From NCBI GenBank assembly GCA_002309955.1, contig DBXQ01000064.1, positions 40,493 to 64,195 on the forward strand: a DNA stretch of 23,703 nt, in the 5' to 3' direction. Position numbers and translations under genes: made by a program. The stretch comes from Bacteroidales bacterium UBA1208. Its GTDB lineage: Bacteria; Bacteroidota; Bacteroidia; Bacteroidales; P3. The notes below the pieces were generated by a model. That model did no database searches and was not told the DNA's origin. It was given only the letters and a program-made list of their open reading frames with translations. Positions within the stretch are counted from its first letter, which is position 1. Every line of letters starts with the position of its first letter. Shown in pieces: positions 1 to 12,400 of the stretch.

Positions 1-173
1 GATGGGAGAACTGAGGAATAAGGAGCAAAGGAAGAGCGGCCAAGCTTATATCAGTCATTGAGACAGAAAACAGACTAAAACAATTATTGTCAATCTTTTA
101 CAATTCACATGTTTCCGCTTTGCTCTTGAACAGCCTCCACCAAAGACCTACATAACCTAATGACTGATTGGGG
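1..173. repeat. Left copy of a ~172-bp flanking direct repeat
   Basis: This segment aligns in the same orientation with 23443-23614, over its whole length with about one single-base indel. My hand alignment gives roughly four matches in five. Both copies start with GATGGGAGAACTGAGGA and end in GATTGGGG, and similarity stops abruptly after that. The copy begins at the window edge, so it may extend further left. An ATG at base 2 opens the same reading frame as in the right copy but meets a TGA after 19 codons, and the indel shifts the frame, so coding is unlikely. It may be a dispersed intergenic element or the shared upstream region of paralogous operons. Confidence 0.85.
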
Positions 174-420
174 TTTATAGCACCAGAGGAAGTCATTCTT
201 GGAACACTACAACATTTTTGTTAATATTTGTTAATATACGATAATGTATTTGGTATTTCAAAAATAATCTCTAAATTTGCAGCATGCATTATCTATTATA
301 ACAATAAAATATTATTTTATAATATACTTATACAGAATATATTAGAATTATAAACAAGAGTATTATATAATTTGACTATAGACATATTTTTAGTACTCGT
401 TTAACAAAAATACACATAAT
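174..420. other. Non-coding AT-rich leader region upstream of the operon
   Basis: No gene is supported here. Composition falls sharply to A/T, especially after about 280. It contains an exact 10-bp tandem pair TTTGTTAATA (217-236), the promoter at 249-279, and an all-A/T 7-bp hairpin (304-310 with 314-320, three-base loop). The transcribed leader of gene 1 would be about 135 nt. There is no Shine-Dalgarno sequence before the ATG at 421. The bases before it are A-rich (ACAAAAATACACATAAT), which is usual for Bacteroidota translation starts. Confidence 0.7.
249..279 (+). promoter_or_regulatory. Bacteroidota-type housekeeping promoter for the four-gene operon
   Basis: TTTG at 249-252, then exactly 19 bp, then TAAATTTG at 272-279. 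This fits the established Bacteroidota sigma-ABfr consensus (-33 TTTG, 19-21 bp, -7 TAnnTTTG) with no mismatch. Transcription should begin near 285-288, leaving a leader of about 135 nt before gene 1. No comparable promoter was found in the three short gaps between the genes, which supports one transcript. The start site is predicted, not measured. Confidence 0.65.
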
Positions 421-3400
421 ATGAAAGAAAAATATGTTTTCTACATGTTATTAATGGTCTGTTTTTGTGGAACCAGCCCAACAGTGGCAGGACAGAATAA
501 TTATGATTCCTGCCCGATTAACATTTATATGTATGATAGTTATGGTGACGGATGGAACGGCAACCAACTATTGCTATACCAAGACGACTCGTTGATAGAT
601 GCCTTCGCCTGTTCTGGCTCATACAGCGAGGCAACTGTCTATATCCCTGATGGCTATGTAGATTTGGCTTGGTCATCGGGAAGCTGGGCATATGAGTGTA
701 GCTTCATCATCACGAACAATGAGGGCGACACGCTATACGTCAGTCCCAATGGTATGAGTGGCTATTCTGGCATATTTGAAACGATTGAGGTTTCCTGTTC
801 GAGCTGTTCCCGCCCCGCACACATGCATCTGTCTGACCGGACAGCATACCAACTAACAGTGAGCTGGGACGCAGTGGATTCTTCGACATGGCTGGTAGAG
901 TATGGCCCCTATGGCATTGACCATGGTGATGGCACTCTGGTCTCTACAACAGACAATTATATAACATTGAGCGGCTTATCGCCTTATAGCGCCTACCAAG
1001 TGTATGTGGCACGGATATGCGACGGTGACACAAGCCAGTGGAGGAGTGCCGTATACGCCACCCTATGCGATGTGGAGGCATGTACATATACCGTGCGTTT
1101 AGTAGATGAATATTCTGGCAATTTTTATGGCGGAAGAATACTAATCTGCACCCTTGATGGCGGAGTTGTGGACACAGCACAAATCCCTTCAGATTGGTAC
1201 AACAATTCGTACGATTACAGCCTTCAGGGTTGCCCTGGCACACTGTTGCTCAAATACGAGGCGACCAACAGCAGCATAGAAGATTACATTCTACAGAACA
1301 GATATATAACTGTATTGGACTCAGAAGGTGACACCGTGAGCTATTTCAACGGCTATAATGCCTACTATGCAAATGGTTTTTACGACACCATTGACTACTC
1401 CTGCCCAACATGCTTCGCGGTGGAGGAGCCATGGATAGAGGGAACCGACTCAACGAGTGCAACAGTGTCGTGGTACGGTGATGCACAAAGCTACATAGTC
1501 CTGTATGGACCTGCCAATAGCACTTCAGGCTATAGCAGCATGACTGTCTACAGCACATCGGCGACCCTCACAGGTTTACAGCCGATGACAGACTACCGTG
1601 TGCAAGTGAGAGCATATTGCGGCGATGGGGATACGTCGAGGGTGAGAACACTCTGTATCACTACCCTGCCTGGGATCTATGAGCGAGTGTACGTGTCGCC
1701 TAACGCCACTGGCACGCCCGACGGACACTCTTGGGCAACGGCATTGGGCAACATCACAGCTGCCCTCAATATCGCAGCCATAAACGGAGACGTATACGGT
1801 ACCTATCCCGAGGTTTGGGTGGCAGTAGGCACCTATCGCGCCGATACTAACAAACTGTTCTATAGAACTGGAGGAGAGCCTTATGCTTTTGCGATATTCA
1901 ACGGTGTCAATGTCTACGGTGGTTTCTTAGGCAACGAAACGAGCCTTAGCCAACGTCCGCAGTTTTCGACATCCAACAGTCAGTTTTCAATCCTTGACGG
2001 CGAAGACCTATACGGTGTGCTTGCTAATTCAGGCTACATCTGGAGTCCCACCCGTTGGGACGGCTTCGTCATCCAGCACGGTGCCAGCTCATATGGTGCT
2101 GGATGCATGTTAGGGGAATACAACATACTGTCGAATTGTTGGATCAGGAGCAACAATGCCTCTTCGTCGGGTGGCGGAATATACCTATCGGGAAACAGCT
2201 CAAGGGTGGAAAACTGCGTGATAGACAGCAACACCGCAAACTGGGGAGGTGGCATATATTCCTCCTCTTATGAATCCGATGAAAACAACATTTCGTTGAT
2301 TACCAACTGCATCATTCAGAACAACACATCGACACAATCTGCAGGCGGAGTGTATGTGCAGTGCGAAATCGCCAATTGTACCATACAAAACAACATCGGA
2401 CGTTTTGGCGGTGGCCTGTCGGTCAGCAACAGTGAAATTGCACATGTCCACCACAATGTAATCCGCAATAACACCGCCGAGATGAGTGGTGGCGGAGCCT
2501 ACGCTTGGGGAGGTTATTTTGACAACAACCTGATATATGGTAACACGGCCTTCTATGGTGGTGCCATCTATTCTGACGGACGCACGACAGACTACAATTA
2601 CGATGGCGGAACCTTCTATAACAACACTTTAGTGAGCAATACGGCTACCTATGGTGGCGGTGTGTACAACAGTTCAGACGGAGGTACGTATGTAAACACC
2701 ATCATATGGGGCAACCAAACAGATGACGGTCCTAACCAATACTACGGATCCTTCCGCAACATACACCATTGTGCACTGGAGGGTGCTTTGACAGGTACGG
2801 AAGGCCTGCTCAACTTCTCACTCGCCCACAGCAACACGGGCACAGCCGACTCGAATTATGTGGCCTTTGTGTCGCCTTCAACTGACGACTATCATCTTGC
2901 AGACAATTCTGCCTGCATCGACGGCGGTGACAACGAGGCACTATCCGACAGTACCGACATAGGGGGTGCAGCACGCCGCCAGGGCTGGTCAATAGACCTC
3001 GGAGCCTATGAGTCGTCGTCAACAAGCTCATGCCCCAATATGGAGAGTATTGTAGCAGAAAATATCACATACAATTCCGCAACCATCACATGGACTCCAG
3101 TATCCAGTATTAGTGGATATATGTTGAGGTACGGAATCCAAGGGGGTAACCATTACGACACCCTTTATGTCACCGATACAACAACGACCCTCAGCGGACT
3201 GGCCGTATACAGTGCCTACACCGTTTTGGTCAATCCCATTTGCTCTGGCAACACCTCGCCACATTACTCATTAGTTACCTTCTCCACGCTGCCATCACCT
3301 TCTGAGATAGTGTATGTCAAGCCACAGGCATCGGGTTTCGGCGACGGATCATCGTGGGATAATGCAATGAACGACCTGAACAGAGCCATAGCCATTGCCG

Positions 3401-6400
3401 ATGCTCGTCGACAGTACTACGGCAGCCCTGCCAGCGTGTGGATAGCGGCAGGCACCTATTATGGCAACATTCAATCTGATAACGCATTCACACTGGTTGA
3501 CGGCGTAAATGTCTATGGCGGCTTCGCGGGCAATGAGCCCCCAAGCTACGACCTTTCGTTGCGCGACTTTACCATCAATACCACTATCCTCCACGGTGGA
3601 GACCTACACAGAGTGTTATATCAGGATTACGACTTCGACAGTGTGACCATCCTCAGCGGACTGACTATCGCTGGCGGTTATATTTCCAGCGGCAATGGTG
3701 CCGGTGCACTACTGCGAGGCAACACGCAACTGGTGAACTGCACCGTCACCGACAACCATGTCTCTACGGACTGGAACTACACATACGGTGCTGGTATTTA
3801 CGCCTATTCTTCCTATGTTGACCGGCCAGTAACAATCGACCGCTGCACCATCAGCAATAATGGTGTCTTGACGGGGAGCTACCTCTATGGTGGAGCTCTC
3901 TATATGTCCAATACCATATTGAGCAACTCGGTCATAAAGGATAATAATTCATATTACAGAACCATTTATTCCTACTCTGGAAATAACGAGATAAATAACT
4001 GTATCGTATACAATAACACTGCCCATTATTATGGTGGAGTATACAACTATAACGCCACACTTACCATAAACAATAGCGATATTGTGTCCAACCAATCCGA
4101 TAGCTACAGCCCCGTATACACATCCTATAGCAATCGTGTCACTCTCAACAACACGGTAGTGTGGGGCAACACGGTTAACGGAAATTGTTCCTCTATTGAT
4201 TATTACTACAATTATATCATACACAACTGTGCATTCGACGGCATAACGGAGAGCTATGCCTCAGTCATAACGCTTTCAGACAGCAACGACGGGACTACCG
4301 AGGGTGTCAACTATCCCTTCTTTACCGACCCCTCTGATGGCGATTACACCTTGATGATTGGTTCGGCACTGATTGACGCGGGCGACAGCAACTATGCCAC
4401 TGCGACAACCGACCTGGACGGGAACCCACGTGTTCAGTTCGAGCAGGTGGATATCGGATGCTACGAAAACAGCGTAATAGAGAGCTGCCCAAGGGTCACC
4501 CATCTCACAGTGGGACCTGTAGGTTTCAACTCAGCCTACATCGTCTTCCGTCATAGCAGCACAGAATCCCCCTCAGCCTATCAGATTGAGCTCAGCACCC
4601 CGAGTACGGTGTGGACAGTTTACGGCACAATCACACAAGAGCATCTGTTTTTGACTGGTCTCGATACCAACCAACAGTATTATGTGCGGGTACGCTCGGT
4701 ATGCGACGACACCGTGTTTGGCACATATTCCCGCACGGTCGGTTTCCGCACTCATAACTTAGGTAACTGCGACCCGCTGACTATCGGCACTGCTGAAACG
4801 ACAGCTGGGGGATGGTGCCTGCCTACTAACACATGCTACTTCCAGTCCTACACCCAGCAAATATATACCACAACGGAAATGGGTTCAGAATCACACAATA
4901 TCGACACGATTGGATTCCAGTATGTATACCCCTACGACGACACTCGATACATCGATATCTATTTAGCACATACTACACAGTCCACTCTGTCCTCATTCCT
5001 CCCCTCAACAGGATTTGAGCTGGTGTATTCTGGCCCTGTCAATTTCACCAACACGGGTACCGATTATTGGGTCAACATTCCCTTGATGTCAACTTTCTAT
5101 TATGACGGGACTAACAACCTATTGGTGGCGATGGTTGACCACACGGGATCGTACACTTATTGCGACAACAACCTATTTAGAACCCACACCACTGATGCGC
5201 TTCGAGCAGCCTACACATACGCCAACTCCAACACTCCATACAATCCGGCCGACCCACCCTCTGCCTCACTCAATTCCAATCGCACCAACATTCGTTTTGT
5301 GGGCGCTTGCCAGACAACGAACGCCGACTGTCCCATTCCTAATATAGTGGTACGCAATGTCACCGCCAACAGTGCTGAGATTGAATGGGTGGCCAACAAC
5401 ACTTATGAACTGCAACTACGCAACTTGACTACCGGTGGAGACTATGAGACTCTCACCCTTGCCAATGGAGGCACGGTCACAGGTTTGGCACAGGGCACTT
5501 CCTACAGAATACGCATCCGTAATATCTGTAATGGGACTCTTGGCGATTGGTATCAAGTTCAATTTACCACACAAGTGTCGGATTTGCCCATTGTGTATGT
5601 AATGCAGCAAGCTGCGGGCACTGGCGACGGCTCGTCGTGGAGTAACGCTACCGACAACATCAACTATGCCCAAGCCATTGCCACCGCACGCGCCACCATG
5701 TACGGCACACCCGCATCGGTGTGGGTGGCGACAGGCACCTACTATGGTGATACCACATCCACTAACGCCTTCGTTGCCACGGAGGGAGTGAACGTATATG
5801 GTGGATTTGCCGGTGTGGAGCCTGAAAACTACGATATCACCCAGCGTGACTTTGCTACCAATCCCACTATCCTTGATGGTGGCAACACGCGACGGGTACT
5901 ATACCAGCCAATGTCATTTAACACCCGCACCACATGGGACGGCTTTACCATCCAGCACGGATACCTGCCCAGCACAGGCAACTCGACATACGGTCACGGA
6001 GCCTACCTGAGCGGGGGGTTCACCCTCAGCAATAGCATCGTAAGGGATAACGCCACTATCTATGATGGTGCTTATCACTATGGTGGCGGCATATACACCT
6101 CCAACGCTAACAGCAACAACGGCATCGTGATAGACCGCTGCGACATCAGCAACAACGGCAATGACCTGACTGTTGGTACCAACTACACATACGGCTCCGC
6201 CTTGTACGCCAGCACATATACAACCATAGCAAACAGCCGACTGCATCACAATCTGTCGCGTCAAGGAGCACTATATATTAGCTATGGCACTTATGTCCAC
6301 AATACGCTTATCGACCACAACCAGTCCTACTATGATGGCGCAGGCGTGTACGTATCCAACACTACTTATCTTGAGAACACCACTATTGCCAACAACAATA

Positions 6401-9400
6401 TAGTCAATACCAGCGCTTATTCGGGCGGCGGAATTTACAGCTCTAACAGCAGCTACCTACACCTTCTCAACACTGTAATCTGGGGCAACCGAGGCACCTC
6501 TACGGAAAACGGTGACAATATCAGCGGTAGCTATAATTCATCCTATTTCAGTCATTCAGCCATTGAGAACCTCACGTTAGACAGCATCATCAGACTCTCT
6601 TCGGACAACTTTGCAGGCAGTGTTGCCTCTTCACACCCCGCCTTTGTCAATATCGAAAGGGGCGATTACCGGTTGCACAGCTCATCGGCCCTTATCAATG
6701 GTGGCACAATGCAAGGCTATTCCTATGCCCCATATGCCCCGACATCGGTAACCCAGTATGACTTGAGCGGTCTCGACCGAGTCAGCGACGACACGGTGGA
6801 CATCGGATGCTATGAGTTCCACAACGAGACGTACTGCTTGACTCCACAAAATGTTACTGTTACCAACATCACTGAGAATTCCGCCTATCTGTCGTATGCG
6901 TCAAGGGATGGCAATGCTCCATACGCTTACGAGATTGATCTGTCTATCAACGGGGAAGAATGGACACACTATTCCACCACAGCCCAGACCTCGCTTTTCC
7001 TCGCAGGGCTCACCCCAAGCACAAGCTACAGGGTAAGAGTACGGCAGCTGTGCGACAATTTAGGCAGTTCCAGCGACTACGAAACATACACATTCAATAC
7101 TCCTACCACCCTTATGGAGTGCGACCCAATAATAGTTGGTGAGAGCACTTCCACCACTAACGGAAACGTTTTGCCCACATATACTTATTACAATTATTCC
7201 TACACACAACAACTCTACACTGCCCAAGATTTAGGTAATATCGCGCACAATATTGACACGGTCAGCTTCCAATATTTCTCCTCAACCCCATACAACCGAA
7301 CCATTAACCTTTATCTGGCACACACAAATGCCAGCTCCTTGTCAGGCTATATCGCATCAAACAACTTCCAATTGGTCTATAGTGGTACCGTCAATTTCAA
7401 CAACACTGGCGACAACTATTGGTGTCCCATCGTGCTACAGACTCCGTTCGCATACAATGGCATAGACAATCTACTTGTGGTTATGGTGGACAATTCTGGT
7501 TGGTGGGAAAACAGCAGTGCCAAGTTCTACACCCATGCCACTCCCAACACAATGGCAGTATACTCCTATAGAGATGGCAGCCCATACGATATCAACAATC
7601 CACCAACGCACAACAATAGCTCATACCGAAGCAATATACGTCTCGCTGGCAGTTGCTCGGGTGGATCGACCGATTGCGACCGTGCCAACGTTGGTGTGTA
7701 CGATATCGCCGCACATAGTGCTAAAGTACACATGCTTGTAGGCAGCAACTATGAACTTCAAATGCGAAAGGATGCTGTAGGAGAAGTATACAGTATGGTG
7801 CTGTTGGGTGCAGACTCCACTCTTGAAGGACTTTCCCAGTCAACAACCTATTATTTGCGAGTTCGCAACATCTGTACCGTCAGCGACTCTAGCGGATGGC
7901 GTACCATCTCATTCACCACATTGCCTGATGCCTCGCCTATAGTATATGTGGCACCCCAACCCTCAGGTCTGGCTGATGGTTCATCGTGGGATAACGCCAT
8001 AAGCGACATCAACCATGCAATGAACTATGCCACTGCTCGTAGTTCGGTCTTTGGAAGTCCTGCACAGGTGTGGGTGGCTTCCGGCACCTACTATGGCGAC
8101 ACCTCCTCGTCAAGCAGTAATGCGTTCACCTTACAGGCAGGCATCAACGTCTATGGCGGTTTCTCCGGCAACGAGCCCGAAGATTATGACCTTGCTTTGC
8201 GCAACTTCGATGCTAACGCCTCTATCTTAGACGGGCGCAACCAACGCCGTGTACTATACCAATCTTCGGCCTTTGACGCTTCAACGGCTGCCACCTGGGA
8301 CGGTTTCACCATACAGCATGGACAAATCAACAGCAATGGCTCGGGTGCGTATATACGAGCCTATTCTACGCTCCGCAACTGTCAGATAAAAGACAATTAC
8401 TCGGCATCTTACAATGGCGGCGGAGTGTATGCTACCGGCACCTCATACAGCTATTACGATAGTCTTAACAACTACCATACCATCTATACCCCGTTGATTG
8501 AGAAATGCCAAATCACAAACAACAGGGGCTCATCGGGCGGTGGTGCCTACCTGAATTACACGACAGTAGACAACTGCCTTATCGCCAATAATACTGCGAC
8601 AAACTATGGCGGAGGCTTATATCCTTACAATTATTCTGTTATCAATAATTCAACCATCGTAGCCAATGACGCTTATCAATACGGTGGCGTATACACATAT
8701 TACTCTAATTGCTATCTGAACAACTGCATATTATGGGGCAATACCGCCACCACGGGTTTACAGACAAACTATTCTTCGATACTTTATTCTGCCGTGCAAG
8801 ATGCTCTAACTGATACCACGTGCGTCATGTTGTCCTCTTCGAATACGGGTTCATTTAACAGCCCTCGTTTTGAAGCACCAGCAGAGGGTGCGGGATACCA
8901 ATATGTTGGTAGCAGCTGGCAATTGACAGATAACTCCATCTGTATCGGACGTGGCTCGAACAACTATGTTTCCACCCCAACCGACCTTGCGGGAAACAAT
9001 CGAATACAGCAGGGAACGGTAGACATGGGCTGCTATGAAACCCCATACAATCCAGTGCCCATGCCAGTATACCCCGACAATATCGTCTATGTGACCGAAG
9101 GCGGTGCTGGGACAATGGACGGCACCTCATGGCAGAATGCCTTGCCCGACCTGCAAGATGCCATAGGAGTGGCTTCGATGTATCATTATCCCGTCTGGGT
9201 AGCCGAAGGCACATACTATGGTGACCCGAATCGCCCCAACGCCTTTATGGCAGTTGAGGGTGTAAATGTCTACGGAGGTTTTGCCGGCAACGAGCCAGCT
9301 AATTATGACCTGTCGCAGCGCGACCTGACAGCCCATGCCACTATCCTTGACGGACAGAACCTTCAGCGTGTGCTATACCAACCCACTATTTTCAACACTA

Positions 9401-12400
9401 TGGTTGTATGGGACGGAATCACCTTACAAAACGGCCGTCTCAATAGTGGTGATGGCGCTGGAGCATACATTTATGGCAACTTCCAGATAGTCAACTGTAT
9501 TGTCCAATACAACACCACACTTAACGGTAACGGAGCTGGTATATACAAGAATTCTAATTATTCCAATCCTCTTTATATCACTAATACTCAGATTCTGGAC
9601 AATACTGCAGCAAACACATACTCTGAAGGAGGAGGACTATACTCCTACTACACTACCGCCACCAACTGTCGCATTAGTGGTAATAGTGCAGGCTATGGCG
9701 CAGGTGTTTGGTCTTCAGCTGAATGCAATTTCTTCAACTCCATCATCGACCATAACACTGTTACAGTAATTCCAGGCTACGGTGCGGTATATGTTTATGG
9801 TAATTCCAAATATGAGAACTGCGACATTGTGAACAACACTTGCACCTATAATACCACCAGTGGTACAGGCGGAGTGTATTCATATTCCAACAATGCGGTA
9901 TTCGATAACTGTATTATATGGGGGAATAAGCGGGGGTACTATGTAAACAACCTAATGGGAACGCCCACCATGCACTCATCAGCAATAGAAGGAGGCTACG
10001 CTAATGGTTCAGACATCATAGACCTTGCCGCTTCGAACGATGGAACCGACCCGACAGCATTTTACGTTCGTTTCATTGACCCCGAAAATGGAGATTACCA
10101 CCTCCACAATTCCTCTCCGCTCATCGATGCCGGCAACAGCACACTTGTCACACAGAGCACTGACTTTGAAGGCAACAGTCGTATCTTCGGTGGTTCAGTA
10201 GACTTTGGTGCGTATGAGTCAACCGAAGAAAGTGCCTGCCCTTCGGTAATAGGTTTGCAGGCCGTCAATGTCACAAGCAGCTCTGCACGGCTGGTATGGA
10301 GCCCCTCAACAGGCATACGCTACTTGGTGCTCTATGGTCCACAAGGCAGCATTGCGACAGACTCCATTTCCACTACTGATACCACCATCGCTCTCAACAA
10401 CCTTGTTCTCAACCGCACATACACAGCTAAAGTGCGTACAATATGCGACAGCGGTGCAATGAGTCTATTCTCCATTCCTGTCAATTTCACTACCTTGTGC
10501 GACACTTCACAGCTTCTACCCTTGTCTGACTTTACCTCACTCAGCCCTGCCGACAGCACGATCGTCTACAACTCAACTGTGTCGTTCGTATGGTCCGCCC
10601 TGTCCAATGCCACTTCATATGATGTCTATATTTGGAAGTCAGGAACCACCGTACCTAACACGCCTACTGTTTCAGGACTTCTTAACCCCGTACTGAACAA
10701 CTATACGCTACCTGGATACACCTATGGAGAAGTGTACAATTGGAAGGTGGTTGCATGGAATGAGTGCATCAACAAGGTCAGTCCTGTGATGACTATCAAA
10801 GCCAACGACCGGCCAAATCTCCATGTGTTTCAAATCACCAATTCCTCACCCGTTGCAAACCAGACAATGACTGTGCAGTGGACTGTGGTGAACGATGGCA
10901 ACGGAAACACTCCTCCTAATGCAACATGGAACGACTACATCTGGGTGACGGGCCATTCTGGTGTGGGAGGTGGTTTCTTGTACAACGTGGACGAAGTGCT
11001 GCTTGCCACTGTACCAAACCTGCAATCGCTGAATAGCGGAGACAGCTACACTAATAGCGTTCAGGTCAGCCTGCCACAAGACTACATCGGCAACTTCTTC
11101 CTCTTCGTGCTTTCTGACCAATATTCTGCCAATAATATCGACTTCTCGCCTACGGGCTCTAATATAGCCCCCATCCCCTACCAACCCAGTAGCTCGGGTA
11201 ATCCTTATCCCTATCTCTCCTCCCAAACGACAAGCTACCCTGGCAACTTTATCCATAGCCAAATTGTTGAGTCTAATGAGAGTGACAACTTCTTCTATAA
11301 AGTCATCAATATCCTACCTCCACCGACACCCGACTTAGTAGTGTCGCACATCTCACACCCCACCAATACATTCTCGGGCAACGAGATGACCATACAATGG
11401 ACCGTTACCAACCAAGGCGATGCAGCGGCCATCGGCAATTGGAGCGACCGGGTGTATATCCAACCTGGCGTTGTTACCGAACTCGACTTGTCGGAGGCTG
11501 TGACACTCGGCACATTCGTACATGGCCTCGACACTCTTGCTCCCTCTGCTACATATAACCAATCAGCCTCAGTCACCATACCCATCAGTTATATGGGCGA
11601 CTACACTATCTTTGTCACTACTGATGTGGACAATAGCCTGTATGAGAGTATTTATGAGCAAAACAATGTAACCGCATCAACCCAGACGCTGAATGTAACG
11701 CTCACGCCTCCCTCCGACCTATTTGTTTCGTCGGTATCCTATCCTCAAGAAATGGATGCCAATGGCAGTTACACCATCACCTACACAGTTAGCAACAGTG
11801 GCAGTTCTGCAACTCACACACCCAACTGGAACGATGCTATATATATTTCGCAATTGCCACAAATGACGAGCAGTGCCACACGTCTTGCCCTGCTGCAGCA
11901 CAATGCAGTACTGGATGCCGACTCGTCTTATACAACGGCCGCGACGGTAACTATACCTGGCAATATCGCAGAGGGTTGGTATCTGTTTGTTGTGACCGAT
12001 GTGAACAACAACGTATACGAATACATATACGAAGACAACAATACTTATCGTTCCGACACCACGGTGACGATAAGAGTGCCCGACTTAGCAGTGCAATCAA
12101 TCACTTTGTCATCCGACCATGTATCCCCGGGACAGACATTCACGCTCACTTACCAAGTGGCAAATGTGGGCAGCGGTACGCTTTCCAACACCTCATGGCG
12201 TGACGCTGTATATATGAGCAATAGCCCGCAGTTCCACAGCAACAATGCCACATTGCTGACATCATCCCGCTACATGCTGACTTTACATCCCGACTCAACC
12301 TATTCCAACACATACAATATCACACTGCCCACGAACATCTCTGGCAACAGATATATATGGGTTGTGACAGACTATCAGAGCAACGTGTTTGAAAACGGAT

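Noticed and set aside
1687..10218. Beta-helix modules as polysaccharide lyases
   Set aside because: The fold is shared, but I see no conserved catalytic Asp/Lys/Arg cluster across the modules. The repeat pattern fits structural or binding helices better.
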